DNA from: Gammaproteobacteria bacterium
GTDB lineage: Bacteria; Pseudomonadota; Gammaproteobacteria; Ga0077536
DNA length: 64,000 nt
NCBI GenBank assembly: GCA_024234975.1
Contig: JACKNH010000007.1
Coordinates: 124,001 to 188,000 of the forward strand
Direction of reading: 5' to 3'
Shown here piece by piece: positions 54,396 to 63,871 of the stretch. Positions within the stretch are counted from its first letter, which is position 1. The number at the start of each line of letters is the position of its first letter. The notes below the pieces were generated by a model. The model searched no databases and was not told the DNA's origin. It saw only the letters and a list, made by a program, of their open reading frames with translations. The position numbers were made by a program, and so were the translations under genes.

Positions 54396-54884
54396 TTACC
54401 GGTAGCGGGCCTCGGCGGCGCGGTCGGCGGCAATTTGTGCCTCCATCCGATCGCCGTGGGCCAGCAGTTTGTCCTTGGTCATCAGCAGGTCGCCGCGGTT
54501 TTCACCGTGATACTCGAAGAAACGTGTTTCCACGATCGAATCGACCGGGCAGGATTCTTCACAGAACCCGCAAAAAATGCACTTGGTCAGGTCGATCTGA
54601 TAGGCAGTGGTGCGTCGGGTGCCATCATCACGGGGTTCGGAATCAATAGTAATGGCGAGCGCCGGGCAGACCGCTTCGCACAGCTTGCAGGCAATGCAGC
54701 GTTCCTCGCCATTGGGATATCGGCGCAGCGCGTGCAAGCCGCGGAAACGCGCTGACTGCGGCGTCTTCTCTTCCGGGTATTGCACCGTGACCTTGCGGTC
54801 GAACAGGTAGCGACCGGTCAGCCGCATGCCCTTCAGCAATTCCCAAAGCGTCAGGCTTTTGAAATATTCAGCGACAGCACTCAT
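54396..54884 (-). CDS. nuoI: NADH-quinone oxidoreductase subunit I
   Basis: The 162-residue peripheral-arm subunit binds the two 4Fe-4S clusters N6a and N6b through CIACKLCEAVCP and CIFCGFCEESCP, which are both complete. It relays electrons from NuoG to NuoB. The N-terminal amphipathic helix (EYFKSLTLWELLKGM) anchors it to NuoH. ATG at 54884. Confidence 0.97.
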   Translation of the reverse strand: MSAVAEYFKSLTLWELLKGMRLTGRYLFDRKVTVQYPEEKTPQSARFRGLHALRRYPNGEERCIACKLCEAVCPALAITIDSEPRDDGTRRTTAYQIDLTKCIFCGFCEESCPVDSIVETRFFEYHGENRGDLLMTKDKLLAHGDRMEAQIAADRAAEARYR

Positions 54885-54896
54885 AACGCTTTCCTG

Positions 54897-55982
54897 TCAG
54901 TTGAACCACGGTGGCAGTTTGATCATCACCAGTACGCTGGCGACCACCACCCAGACCAGGGTAATCGGGATGAAAATCTTCCAACCCAGCCGCATGATCT
55001 GGTCGTAGCGGTAACGTGGGAACGTCGCGCGGAACCAGAGGAACAGCAGCAGGAAGAATGCAATCTTGAAAATCAGCCAGTGGATACCCGAGCCGAGGAA
55101 GGTGCCGAGTACCGGAATCGACAGCAGACCACTGATGAATGGCAGCCCTTCCAGAGGTGACAGCCAGCCGCCCATGAACATCACCGACGTCAACGCGGCG
55201 ATCATGATCATGTTGGCGTATTCGGCGAGGAAGAACAGCGCGAACGCCATGCCGGAATATTCGACATGGAAACCGGCGACGATTTCCGATTCGCCTTCGC
55301 TGACGTCGAATGGCGCGCGATTGGTTTCTGCGACGCCGGCGATGAAATAGACCACGAACAACGGCAACAGTGGCAGCCAGAACCAGCCAAAGAAGCCGAG
55401 TCCGCGCTGCGCGCCGATGATTTCATTCAGATTGAGGCTGCCGGCGGCGATCAGTACGCCCACCAACGCAAAACCCATCGCGATTTCGTAAGCGACAATC
55501 TGGGCCGCTGATCGCATGGCGCCGAGAAACGCGTACTTGGAGTTCGATGCCCAACCGGCAATGATGATGCCGTACACACCCAGGGACGTCAGCGCCAGGA
55601 TATACAGCAGGCCGGCGTTGATGTTGGCCAGCACCGTTTCGGCGCCGAATGGAATGACAGCCCAGGCGGCCAGTGCCGGCCCGAGCGCCACTACCGGTGC
55701 GATCAGGAACAACACCTTGTTGGCGTTGGCAGGCACCAACACTTCCTTGGTCATCAACTTGAACACGTCAGCGATGGGCTGCAGCCAGCCACCCGGTCCG
55801 ACACGGTTAGGTCCGATGCGCACCTGCATGAAACCGATGACTTTGCGCTCGGCAAACGTCAGGTAAGCGACACTCAGCAGCAGGCAGACAATCGTGATTG
55901 CTATTTTGATCACTATGGTCAGAACGGTGATGACTGCCTCCGGCAGATACGGCTGCAGCAGGTTGTTCAGCAGCTCATGCAT
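54897..55982 (-). CDS. nuoH: NADH-quinone oxidoreductase subunit H
   Basis: The 361-residue membrane subunit forms most of the quinone entry channel. Markers are LTFAERKVIGFMQVRIGPNR, LQPIADVFKLMTKEVLVP, NRAPFDVSEGESEIVAGFHV (acidic quinone-channel loop) and FLWFRATFPRYRYDQIMRLG. ATG at 55982 overlaps the nuoG stop by 8 bp; a second in-frame Met is not present nearby. Confidence 0.97.
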   Translation of the reverse strand: MHELLNNLLQPYLPEAVITVLTIVIKIAITIVCLLLSVAYLTFAERKVIGFMQVRIGPNRVGPGGWLQPIADVFKLMTKEVLVPANANKVLFLIAPVVALGPALAAWAVIPFGAETVLANINAGLLYILALTSLGVYGIIIAGWASNSKYAFLGAMRSAAQIVAYEIAMGFALVGVLIAAGSLNLNEIIGAQRGLGFFGWFWLPLLPLFVVYFIAGVAETNRAPFDVSEGESEIVAGFHVEYSGMAFALFFLAEYANMIMIAALTSVMFMGGWLSPLEGLPFISGLLSIPVLGTFLGSGIHWLIFKIAFFLLLFLWFRATFPRYRYDQIMRLGWKIFIPITLVWVVVASVLVMIKLPPWFN

Positions 55983-58341
55983 TTGTGCCGCCCTCCGCCT
56001 TGAGACCGACCGACGCTGCTGCCGTCAGCGGCGCAGTCGCCACTCTACCGGCATCGATTTGCACGGTGCCCGGTGCGACGGAGTCGTCGGCGACAATCGT
56101 TGTCGTCAACGACACGTTGCCGGCGGTCACAGTGACAGTCTGACCATCAGTGATACCCGCACCAACCAGTGTCGCGGAATGCGCCCGGATGTTGTCATCA
56201 CCGCCGTGGCCGGTACGCTGTAGTGCGCCAGCCCTGCGCACCAACGGGTCACCCGCATACATCGGTACCACGGTGTTGAGTGCGACACCGTTACCAGCGG
56301 CTGGAATGGCTGCCGGCAGATCGACCGCTGCCGCTTGCAGCGGCGTTGCGGTACCAATTGCTGACAACGCAGCGGCACGTACATCTGTCACTGTTTCGAA
56401 TTCGAATCCGGTCAGCGCCAGCCGATTGGCCAGCACACGCAGCACCTTCCAGGCGGGACGCGCATCACCGGGCGGTTTCACCGCGGCGTCGAAGCTCTGA
56501 CAGGTGCCGTGGATGTTGAAGTAGCTACCCTCGTTTTCGCCGAACGAGGCGATAGGCAGCATGATGGTGGCGGTCTGCGCAAGTTCAGGAGACGCAAAAT
56601 TGGTCAATGCAATGACGGTACCGCCAAGTGCGCCATCGCCACCTGCGCAATCGAGGCCTGGCTCAACGCCCAGCAGCACCAGTGCATCCAGCCCGCCAGC
56701 GAGCATCTCGGCAGCGTTACGCCCCGCACCTGAAACCTTGCCGGCACCGGCGCCCTGGTGGGGCAATGCACCGGCGAGCCAGCAACCCGTCGCGTTCGGA
56801 CCGTCGGTCAGAATGTTGAGGTCTGCTCCTGCCATCCGCGCAACCAGAGCGGCCACTGCGCAAATCGCGCCATACTCCGCGGAGGTCTGCGCACCGCTGC
56901 CGACGATGACCACAGCGTTCTGCGCGTCGCGAAGCGAGGCCGCCACGGCCCGTTGTTCTTCGCTGACATTGCTCGACGCAAGTAACGCAGTCGCAGCGCC
57001 GTCGGCACTTGCGCCGGCATCGGTCAGTGCTTTGGCAACGCCCGCAAGGGAAGCCGCCAACGAGCCTGCCGGAGTGACGATTTGCGTTGCTGGATAGTTG
57101 AGATCGAGTTGTCGCGCGGTGATGTAGCCGACGTTTGCGCCGCGTCGGGTAGCCTTGCGCAGGCGATGATTCAATAGGGGTTGTTCGTCACGGGGCGCAC
57201 CACCAATTACGAGCACGGATTGCGCGGCTTCCACAGCCGGCAGCGCCGTATTCATTCCCGGAAATTGACCGCCCGCGTACGGCAGCTTGAAATCGCGTTG
57301 ACGCAGACGATGGTCAATATTGTTGCTGCCCAGACCACGAATCACGGCCTGCAGCAGCCAGGCTTCCTCGGTGGTCGATGTGGGCGAAACCAGCGCGCCC
57401 AATTTTTCCGGCGCAGCGGCACGCAACGCCTCGGCCGTTGCGTTCAGCGCGGTATCCCAATCCACATCACGCCATTGGCCATTCTGCTTGATGCGCGGGT
57501 TCAACAAGCGGTCTTCGCTGTTCAAACCTTCATAACCGAAGCGGTCGCGATCCGAGATCCAGACTTCGTTGATTTCCTCGTTATCACGCGGCACCACGCG
57601 TTTGATGACATTGCCGCGTGCATGAATGTGTACGTTGGAACCCAGGCAATCATGCGGCGCTACGGAATCGTACTGACGCAATTCCCATGCCCGCGCCGAA
57701 TAGCGGTAGGGCTTGGAAGTCAACGCACCGACCGGGCACAGATCAATGATGTTGCCGGACAACTCGGATTGCATCGCATGCTCGACGTACGTTCCAATCT
57801 CGGTGTTCTCACCACGTCCGGTGGTGCCGAGTTCGGGCAGGCCGGCTATTTCCTGACCGAAGCGGACACAGCGCGTGCAATGGATGCAGCGGGTCATGTC
57901 GGTCTGAATCAGCGGGCCGAGATTCTTGTCGCGGACCACGCGCTTGCGTTCGGTGTAGCGGGAGACGTCACCGCCGAAGCCCATCGCGAGATCCTGCAAT
58001 TCGCATTCGCCGCCCTGGTCGCAGATCGGGCAATCGAGCGGATGGTTGATCAGCAGGAAGGCCATGGTCGCCTTCTGCGCGGAGACGGCCTTGTCGGAAC
58101 GGGTGAAGATTTTCATGCCTTCCGCCACCGGCGTCGCGCAGGCAGGCAAGGGCTTGGGCGCTTTTTCGACCTCTACCAGGCACATGCGGCAGTTGGCCGC
58201 GATGCTGAGCTTGTCGTGATAGCAGAACCGCGGCACGTAAGCACCGGCCGGATCCGTCACCTGGATGATCATGGCGCCCTTTGGCGCCTTCATCGGTACG
58301 CCGTCGACTTCGACGTTGAGCAGGTCGTCACCGGTACTCAT
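55975..58341 (-). CDS. nuoG: NADH-quinone oxidoreductase subunit G
   Basis: The 788-residue subunit carries the N-terminal 2Fe-2S cluster (VPRFCYHDKLSIAANCRMCL, then CATPV) and the cluster motifs CDQGGECELQD, IHCTRCVRFGQEIAG and CPVGALTSKPY. A molybdopterin-oxidoreductase-like body without cofactor follows. The fourth set of cysteines needed for the extra N7 cluster of the E. coli type was not noticed. The start overlaps the nuoF stop (ATGA). Confidence 0.96.
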   Translation of the reverse strand: MSTGDDLLNVEVDGVPMKAPKGAMIIQVTDPAGAYVPRFCYHDKLSIAANCRMCLVEVEKAPKPLPACATPVAEGMKIFTRSDKAVSAQKATMAFLLINHPLDCPICDQGGECELQDLAMGFGGDVSRYTERKRVVRDKNLGPLIQTDMTRCIHCTRCVRFGQEIAGLPELGTTGRGENTEIGTYVEHAMQSELSGNIIDLCPVGALTSKPYRYSARAWELRQYDSVAPHDCLGSNVHIHARGNVIKRVVPRDNEEINEVWISDRDRFGYEGLNSEDRLLNPRIKQNGQWRDVDWDTALNATAEALRAAAPEKLGALVSPTSTTEEAWLLQAVIRGLGSNNIDHRLRQRDFKLPYAGGQFPGMNTALPAVEAAQSVLVIGGAPRDEQPLLNHRLRKATRRGANVGYITARQLDLNYPATQIVTPAGSLAASLAGVAKALTDAGASADGAATALLASSNVSEEQRAVAASLRDAQNAVVIVGSGAQTSAEYGAICAVAALVARMAGADLNILTDGPNATGCWLAGALPHQGAGAGKVSGAGRNAAEMLAGGLDALVLLGVEPGLDCAGGDGALGGTVIALTNFASPELAQTATIMLPIASFGENEGSYFNIHGTCQSFDAAVKPPGDARPAWKVLRVLANRLALTGFEFETVTDVRAAALSAIGTATPLQAAAVDLPAAIPAAGNGVALNTVVPMYAGDPLVRRAGALQRTGHGGDDNIRAHSATLVGAGITDGQTVTVTAGNVSLTTTIVADDSVAPGTVQIDAGRVATAPLTAAASVGLKAEGGTNA

Positions 58342-59651
58342 GCTGCCTGTGCTCCCTGATCCGTCACGATACTTCTGCCACCGTGTTCGACCATGTATTG
58401 GAATTCATGTCGGTAATGTTTGATGAAACTCTGCACCGGCCATGCCGCGGCATCACCGAGCGCGCAGATCGTATGACCTTCAATCCGGTTGGCGACATGC
58501 ACCAGCAGATCGATGTCTTCGCTGCGACCCTGGCCGGCGAGTATCCGCTTGAGCATACGGTTCAACCAGCCCGTACCTTCGCGGCATGGCGTGCACTGGC
58601 CGCAGGATTCAGACATGTAGAAGCGCGACAGCCGCTCCAGTGCCTTGACCATGCATGTCGTTTCATCCATCACGATCACGGCAGCCGAACCCACTGAGGA
58701 GCCGGCAGCCTTCAAGCTGTCGAAATCCATATTTGCCTGCATCATGATGTCGCCGGGCACTACGGGTACTGATGAACCACCCGGAATGACGGCCTTGAGC
58801 TTGCGGCCTTTCCAGATGCCGCCGGCCAGTGCCAGCAGATCCTTGAACGGGACGCCCATCGGCAACTCGAAATTACCCGGCTTTTCGACGTGGCCGGAGA
58901 CCGAAAAGATCACCGTGCCGCCGGAGTTGGCCGGACCCAGATCGGCAAACCACTTCGGACCCTTGCGCAGGATCGTCGGTACGGAGGCATAACTCTGGGT
59001 GTTGTTGATGGTGGTCGGCTGGCCGTAGAGGCCGAAGTTGGCCGGGAATGGCGGCTTGAAACGCGGTTTGCCCTGTTTGCCTTCCAGCGATTCCAGCAGT
59101 GCGGTTTCCTCACCGCAGATATAGGCACCGGCGCCCATGAACATATGCAGGTCGAAGTCGATGCCCGAGCCCATGATGTTCTTGCCCAGCAGGCCGGCTG
59201 CATAGGCTTCCTTCAGCGCCGCTTCGAAACGCGGAATGGGTTCGGCCATGAACTCGCCGCGGATGTAGTTGTAGCCAACGGTCGCACCCATGGCATAACC
59301 ACCGATGGCCATTCCTTCGACCAGCGCGTGCGGATTGAAGCGGAGAATGTCGCGGTCGTGGCAGGTGCCTGGTTCGCTTTCGTCGGAATTGCACACGATG
59401 TATTTCTGCATCGGCGCGTTGCGCGGCATGAACGACCATTTGACGCCGGTCGGGAAGCCCGCGCCACCACGCCCGCGCAGCCCGGACGCCTTCACTGATT
59501 CGATGATTTCCTCGCGCGGTGTGTTCTCGCGCAGGATCTTCTCCCACGCACTGTAACCACCGATGGAACGATAGGTCTCAATCGTCCAGGAGCGTTCAAG
59601 CTTCAGTGGCTCGAACACGGTGAGATTGAGCTTGTCTTCGTAGTCAGTCAT
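58338..59651 (-). CDS. nuoF: NADH-quinone oxidoreductase subunit F
   Basis: The 437-residue subunit oxidises NADH. It has the NADH/FMN-binding segments GLRGRGGAGFPTGVKWSFM and GAGAYICGEETALLESLEG, and the N3 4Fe-4S motif ESCGQCTPCREG near residue 355 with the fourth Cys in HTICALGDAA. ATG at 59651. It is preceded by a 68-bp gap after nuoE, the longest inside the downstream part of the operon. Confidence 0.97.
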   Translation of the reverse strand: MTDYEDKLNLTVFEPLKLERSWTIETYRSIGGYSAWEKILRENTPREEIIESVKASGLRGRGGAGFPTGVKWSFMPRNAPMQKYIVCNSDESEPGTCHDRDILRFNPHALVEGMAIGGYAMGATVGYNYIRGEFMAEPIPRFEAALKEAYAAGLLGKNIMGSGIDFDLHMFMGAGAYICGEETALLESLEGKQGKPRFKPPFPANFGLYGQPTTINNTQSYASVPTILRKGPKWFADLGPANSGGTVIFSVSGHVEKPGNFELPMGVPFKDLLALAGGIWKGRKLKAVIPGGSSVPVVPGDIMMQANMDFDSLKAAGSSVGSAAVIVMDETTCMVKALERLSRFYMSESCGQCTPCREGTGWLNRMLKRILAGQGRSEDIDLLVHVANRIEGHTICALGDAAAWPVQSFIKHYRHEFQYMVEHGGRSIVTDQGAQAA

Positions 59652-59719
59652 TGAGCGTGCTCTTAACTATCGCTGCCATTGCCAACGCGACGGTTTGCAC
59701 CGGCGCACAGGCGTCGAAA

Positions 59720-60238
59720 CTATTCGAGTTCGTCCAGAATCCGGTCGACGATTTCCGGCGTCAGGTACTCGTGGTAAACGTGATCAACCATCATCATCGG
59801 GCCGCCCGTGCATGCTGCCAGGCATTCCTCTTCCTGCTTGAGGAAGATGCGGCCATCAGCGGTGCTCTCGCCGGTCTTGATCCCCAGTTTGCGTTCCACG
59901 TGTTCGACGATGGCTTCCGCGCCGCGCAGCATGCAGGAAATATTGGTGCACACCGAAACGTGATGGCGGCCGCAGGGCCTGGTCTCGAACATCGAATAGA
60001 ACGTCGCGACTTCGTAGACCTGGATGGGCGGCAAGTCGAGATAGCCGGCTACGGCATCCATGATGTCGCTGGTCAGAAAGCCGTTGTTCTCGTGCTGGGC
60101 CGCGTGCAAGGCCGCGATTACCGCGGACCGCTGGCGCCCTTCAGGGAATTTCGCCCGCCAGTGGTCGATGACCTCACGGACATGGGACGAAAGCTGGCCG
60201 TCGCCGGCCGCGTGGTCTGATTCAGGATGATGACTCAC
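59720..60238 (-). CDS. nuoE: NADH-quinone oxidoreductase subunit E
   Basis: The 172-residue thioredoxin-like subunit holds the N1a 2Fe-2S cluster with cysteines in HVSVCTNISCMLRGA and EEECLAACTGGPMM. The GTG start overlaps the nuoD stop (GTGA). It acts next to NuoF at the NADH site. Confidence 0.96.
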   Translation of the reverse strand: MSHHPESDHAAGDGQLSSHVREVIDHWRAKFPEGRQRSAVIAALHAAQHENNGFLTSDIMDAVAGYLDLPPIQVYEVATFYSMFETRPCGRHHVSVCTNISCMLRGAEAIVEHVERKLGIKTGESTADGRIFLKQEEECLAACTGGPMMMVDHVYHEYLTPEIVDRILDELE

Positions 60239-61488
60239 CGGTCTATCTCGCCGAATACGATATCCATGGTGCCGATCACCGCGACGACGTCAGCCAGCAT
60301 GTGGCCTTGAACCATTTCGTTCATCGCTGACAGGTGAACAAACCCCGGCGCGCGAATCTTCAGCCGGTAAGGCTTGTTGGCGCCATCGGATACCAGGTAG
60401 ATGCCGAATTCACCTTTGGGCGCTTCGACCGCGGCATAAACTTCGCCTTCGGGCACGCAATAACCTTCGGTGAACAGTTTGAAATGATGGATCAGCGACT
60501 CCATGTCGCCTTTCATCTCACCGCGCTTCGGCGGCGTGAGCTTGTGATCATCGACGATGACCGGGCCAGGGTTGGCGCGCAACCAGGCGACGCATTGCTT
60601 GATGATCTTCGCCGATTGCCGCAGCTCTTCGACGCGAACCAGATAGCGGTCGTAGCAATCGCCGTTGACGCCCACCGGAATGTCGAAATCGAGCTCGTTG
60701 TAGGTTTCGTACGGCTGGGCCTTGCGCAGATCCCAGGCGATGCCGGAACCGCGCAACATGGGGCCGGTGAAGCCCAGCGCTTTGGCGCGATCGGGCGTCA
60801 CCACGCCGATACCCACCGTACGCTGCTTCCAGATGCGGTTTTCGGTCAGCAGGGTTTCGTATTCGTCGACACAACCCGGAAAACGGTCCGCGAAGTCATC
60901 GATGAAATCAAGCAGGGAACCCTGACGATTGCTGTTGAGGCGATCAACTTCGGCCTGAGTGTGCCACTTCGATGCCTGGTACTGAGGCATCTGCTCCGGC
61001 AGATCGCGATAAACGCCGCCCGGGCGGTAATACGTGGCATGCATACGCGTTCCCGAGACCGCTTCATAGCAATCCATCAGGTCTTCGCGTTCGCGGAAAC
61101 AATACAGGAACATCGTCATCGCGCCGATGTCCAGCCCGTGCGTCCCCAACCACATCAGGTGATTGAGGATGCGCGTAATCTCGTCGAACATCACGCGGAT
61201 GTATTGCGCCCGCAGCGGTACCGTGATGCCGAGCAATTTTTCGATCGCCATCACGTAGGCGTGCTCGTTGCACATCATCGACACGTAATCGAGCCGATCC
61301 ATATAACCGATGCTCTGGTTGTACGGTTTGGATTCGGCGAGCTTTTCGGTGCCCCGGTGCAGCAGGCCGACATGCGGGTCCGCACGTTCGACCACTTCGC
61401 CGTCCATTTCGAGCACCAGACGCAGCACGCCGTGCGCAGCCGGATGCTGTGGCCCGAAATTCAAAGTCATGTTGCGAATTTCCGGCAT
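60235..61488 (-). CDS. nuoD: NADH-quinone oxidoreductase subunit D
   Basis: The 417-residue hydrogenase-like subunit lines the quinone site. It starts with the conserved NMTLNFGPQHPAAHGVLRLV (quinone-binding His), followed by HVGLLHRGTEKLAE and the C-terminal DVVAVIGTMDIVFGEIDR. It is separate from nuoC, unlike the fused NuoCD of E. coli. ATG at 61488, 3 bp after the nuoC stop. Confidence 0.97.
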   Translation of the reverse strand: MPEIRNMTLNFGPQHPAAHGVLRLVLEMDGEVVERADPHVGLLHRGTEKLAESKPYNQSIGYMDRLDYVSMMCNEHAYVMAIEKLLGITVPLRAQYIRVMFDEITRILNHLMWLGTHGLDIGAMTMFLYCFREREDLMDCYEAVSGTRMHATYYRPGGVYRDLPEQMPQYQASKWHTQAEVDRLNSNRQGSLLDFIDDFADRFPGCVDEYETLLTENRIWKQRTVGIGVVTPDRAKALGFTGPMLRGSGIAWDLRKAQPYETYNELDFDIPVGVNGDCYDRYLVRVEELRQSAKIIKQCVAWLRANPGPVIVDDHKLTPPKRGEMKGDMESLIHHFKLFTEGYCVPEGEVYAAVEAPKGEFGIYLVSDGANKPYRLKIRAPGFVHLSAMNEMVQGHMLADVVAVIGTMDIVFGEIDR

Positions 61489-61491
61489 CGC

Positions 61492-62181
61492 CTATGCCTC
61501 CTTCGTGTCGGCCGGGCGGAGCGGATTCTGTTCGCCCCGGATCACACGCGGCACCAGGACGCGATTCTCGATAGTCACCGGCTGATAGATCACGCGACCC
61601 TGCTGCTCGTCATAGCGCACCTCCACATGGCCCTCCAGCGGAAAGTCCTTGCGGAAGGGATGGCCGATGAAACCGTAATCGGTGAGGATGCGGCGCAGGT
61701 CGGGATGACCATCAAACAGGATGCCGTACATGTCGAACGCCTCGCGCTCGAACCAGTCCGCGGCCGGCCAGATATCGATCACAGATGGAATCCGCGGCGG
61801 ATCATCGGTTGTTGCCGCCCGCACCCGTAACCGCTTGTTGTGCTCGAACGAAAGCAGGTGATAGACCACGCAGAACCGCGGTTCGTCGGCCGACGCGGCT
61901 TTGACGATGCCTCGATCGACGCCGCGGCTGAAGCCGGCTGTGCTGGCGCTGGCGGTTTCCCAATCGGCGCGGCCATAAGTGCTGTAGTCGACACCGCACA
62001 GGTCCGTCAGCTGATGAAATGCCAATGACGCGTCGTCACGCAACGTCGTGCAAACATCAAGGAGGTCCGCGGCCGCGACTTCCATTGTCACCTGCCCGAC
62101 GTGCTCGCCGAGGGTGAGGATGCGGTTGCCGAAAGTCTGTTGTAGTCGATCTTTGAGAGCTGCCACGATTCGTGTCTTCAA
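61492..62181 (-). CDS. nuoC: NADH-quinone oxidoreductase subunit C
   Basis: The 229-residue subunit shows the NuoC signature WFEREAFDMYGILFDGHPDL followed by RRILTDYGFIGHPFRKDFPL. The start is uncertain: the open frame begins at a TTG (62181) without a strong ribosome site, and a GTG five codons later (62166) is the alternative. The 92-bp gap after nuoB contains no other gene. Confidence 0.93.
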   Translation of the reverse strand: MKTRIVAALKDRLQQTFGNRILTLGEHVGQVTMEVAAADLLDVCTTLRDDASLAFHQLTDLCGVDYSTYGRADWETASASTAGFSRGVDRGIVKAASADEPRFCVVYHLLSFEHNKRLRVRAATTDDPPRIPSVIDIWPAADWFEREAFDMYGILFDGHPDLRRILTDYGFIGHPFRKDFPLEGHVEVRYDEQQGRVIYQPVTIENRVLVPRVIRGEQNPLRPADTKEA

Positions 62182-62273
62182 CGCTGCTGATCAATTCTTT
62201 TGCCAATGGGCCCCGATTGAAACAACCTGGGCACGGACGCCGTCACCGGGTCAGGTGCGTCGTCGCCTTGCGC

Positions 62274-62750
62274 TTAACTGCGCACTATCGTCGTGGTACG
62301 ACGAATCTTGTTCTGCAACTGGAGTATGCCGTACAGCAATGCTTCAGCTGTCGGCGGACAACCTGGGACGTAGACATCCACCGGCACCACGCGATCGCAA
62401 CCGCGCGTGACTGCGTAGGAGTAGTGGTAATAACCACCGCCGTTGGCGCATGACCCCATGGAAATCACCCAACGCGGTTCAGCCATCTGGTCATAGACCT
62501 TGCGCAACGCGGGCGCCATCTTGTTGACCAGCGTGCCGGCGACAATCATGACATCGGACTGCCGCGGACTTGGGCGGAAAATGATGCCGAAGCGATCAAG
62601 GTCGTAGCGCGCGCCGCCCGCCTGCATCATCTCCACCGCGCAGCAGGCCAGACCAAAGGTCATCGGCCACAGCGAGCCGGTACGGGCCCAATTGACCAGA
62701 CCGTCGACGGTAGTCGTTATGAAACCCTTGTTATCTGCATCTACTCCCAT
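62274..62750 (-). CDS. nuoB: NADH-quinone oxidoreductase subunit B
   Basis: The 158-residue subunit carries the terminal N2 4Fe-4S cluster, with the tandem cysteines in MTFGLACCAVEMM, a third in MGSCANGGGYYHYSYAV and the fourth in VYVPGCPPTAEALLYGI. It hands electrons to quinone. The ATG at 62750 overlaps the nuoA end; the longer frame to 62969 is a shadow of nuoA. Confidence 0.97.
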   Translation of the reverse strand: MGVDADNKGFITTTVDGLVNWARTGSLWPMTFGLACCAVEMMQAGGARYDLDRFGIIFRPSPRQSDVMIVAGTLVNKMAPALRKVYDQMAEPRWVISMGSCANGGGYYHYSYAVTRGCDRVVPVDVYVPGCPPTAEALLYGILQLQNKIRRTTTIVRS

Positions 62751-63109
62751 TCCAACGCCCCTTTGCGCCACTCGTAGATGAAGCCGACCACCAGTACGAG
62801 CAGGAACAGCATCATGGCCCAGAACCCGACCCAGCCGATTTGATCCAGGACCAGTGCCCAGGGAAACAGGAAGGCGATTTCGAGATCGAAAATGATGAAC
62901 AGGATGGCGACCAGGTAATAGCGGACATCGAACTTCATGCGGGCATCTTCGAATGCTTCGAAGCCGCATTCGTAAGGAGAGAGTTTTTCGGCGTCGTCCT
63001 TGGTGTTGCCCAGCAGGTGGCTGACGCTGAAGCCCACCGTCAACAGGACGCAGCCGAACACCACGGCGATGACAAGAAAGATGAGAATCGGTAAGTATTG
63101 TGCCAGCAC
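62741..63109 (-). CDS. nuoA: NADH-quinone oxidoreductase subunit A
   Basis: The 122-residue, three-helix subunit has the conserved loop KLSPYECGFEAFEDARMKFD and RYYLVAILFIIFDLEIAFLF. The start is a GTG at 63109 (GTG-CTG-GCA). It is the first gene of the nuo operon, 104 bp downstream of tRNA-Leu; this gap holds no other gene. Confidence 0.96.
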   Translation of the reverse strand: MLAQYLPILIFLVIAVVFGCVLLTVGFSVSHLLGNTKDDAEKLSPYECGFEAFEDARMKFDVRYYLVAILFIIFDLEIAFLFPWALVLDQIGWVGFWAMMLFLLVLVVGFIYEWRKGALEWE

Positions 63110-63213
63110 TTGAATCTACCGTTTAAGCGATCGCATGAGGGTCGCCCCCAAAGCTGTTCGTTTCCGCCACGCTACAGATGGCGGCAACAACTTCCATTTG
63201 ATTCAACCCGTTT

Positions 63214-63298
63214 TGGTACCGACGGCCGGATTCGAACCGGCACACCTTGCGGCACTGCCCCCTCAAGACAGCGTGTCTACCAATTCCACCACGTCGGC
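63214..63298 (-). tRNA. tRNA-Leu, anticodon GAG
   Basis: This 85-nt class II tRNA on the minus strand has an encoded CCA. Acceptor GCCGACG pairs with CGTCGGT, the anticodon stem is CTGTC/GGGCAG-like around TTGAGG, and a long variable arm (TGCCGCAAGGTGT) precedes the T arm GCCGG-TTCGAAT-CCGGC. It closely matches E. coli tRNA-Leu(GAG), which reads CUC/CUU. Position between secG and nuoA is common in gammaproteobacteria. Confidence 0.95.
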
Positions 63299-63385
63299 GC
63301 GTGCAAAACAGGCGAAAAAATAAAGCCGGATCATACGCTATCGCGATCACCACGGACAGTGGTTGCAGCGCGACAACGCGAAGTC

Positions 63386-63871
63386 TTATGGCGCCTCCTG
63401 CGTCCCCCCGGCGGCGGCTTGTTCTTCCGGCGTCGTCGCGGCAGGTGCTTCACCCACGGTGCCTGTGTCACTTGCTTCATCGATGATGGCCTGAACGGCC
63501 TCAACCAGATCCTGCTGCTCCTCCGGGATTGCGCCGCTCGACAGTGGATCAGCGGTGGGCGCCGGCACGGGTGGCAACGAAGGGGCCGACGAGTCAAGCG
63601 TGGTCTGTACCCTGTCCATCAGCGATCCTTCATTGGCCACGTTGCCGTAGATGCGGGCAAGCGCGAGGCTGTTGGCAATGAACAGCATGGCCAGAATGGA
63701 CGTGACCCGCGTCAGCAGTGAAGCCGAACCGCGCGCACCGAACACGGTGCTGGACGCGCCGCTGCCAAAAGCTGCACCAGCGGTTGCACCCTGGCCACGC
63801 TGCAACAGGATGACGCCTATCATCGCTACACCCAGCAGCAGGTGAACGACCAGTAAGATGGTAATTAACAT
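63386..63871 (-). CDS. secG: Preprotein translocase subunit SecG with long acidic tail
   Basis: The 161-residue protein has the two SecG helices (about 3-20 and 52-70) separated by the conserved cytosolic loop LLQRGQGATAGAAFGSGASS then TVFGARGSASLLTR. The remaining roughly 85 residues are Pro/Ala/Glu-rich and disordered, longer than in E. coli SecG (110 residues). It assists SecYE in protein export. The ATG at 63871 shares one base with the tpiA stop (TGATG), with GGAG upstream. Confidence 0.94.
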   Translation of the reverse strand: MLITILLVVHLLLGVAMIGVILLQRGQGATAGAAFGSGASSTVFGARGSASLLTRVTSILAMLFIANSLALARIYGNVANEGSLMDRVQTTLDSSAPSLPPVPAPTADPLSSGAIPEEQQDLVEAVQAIIDEASDTGTVGEAPAATTPEEQAAAGGTQEAP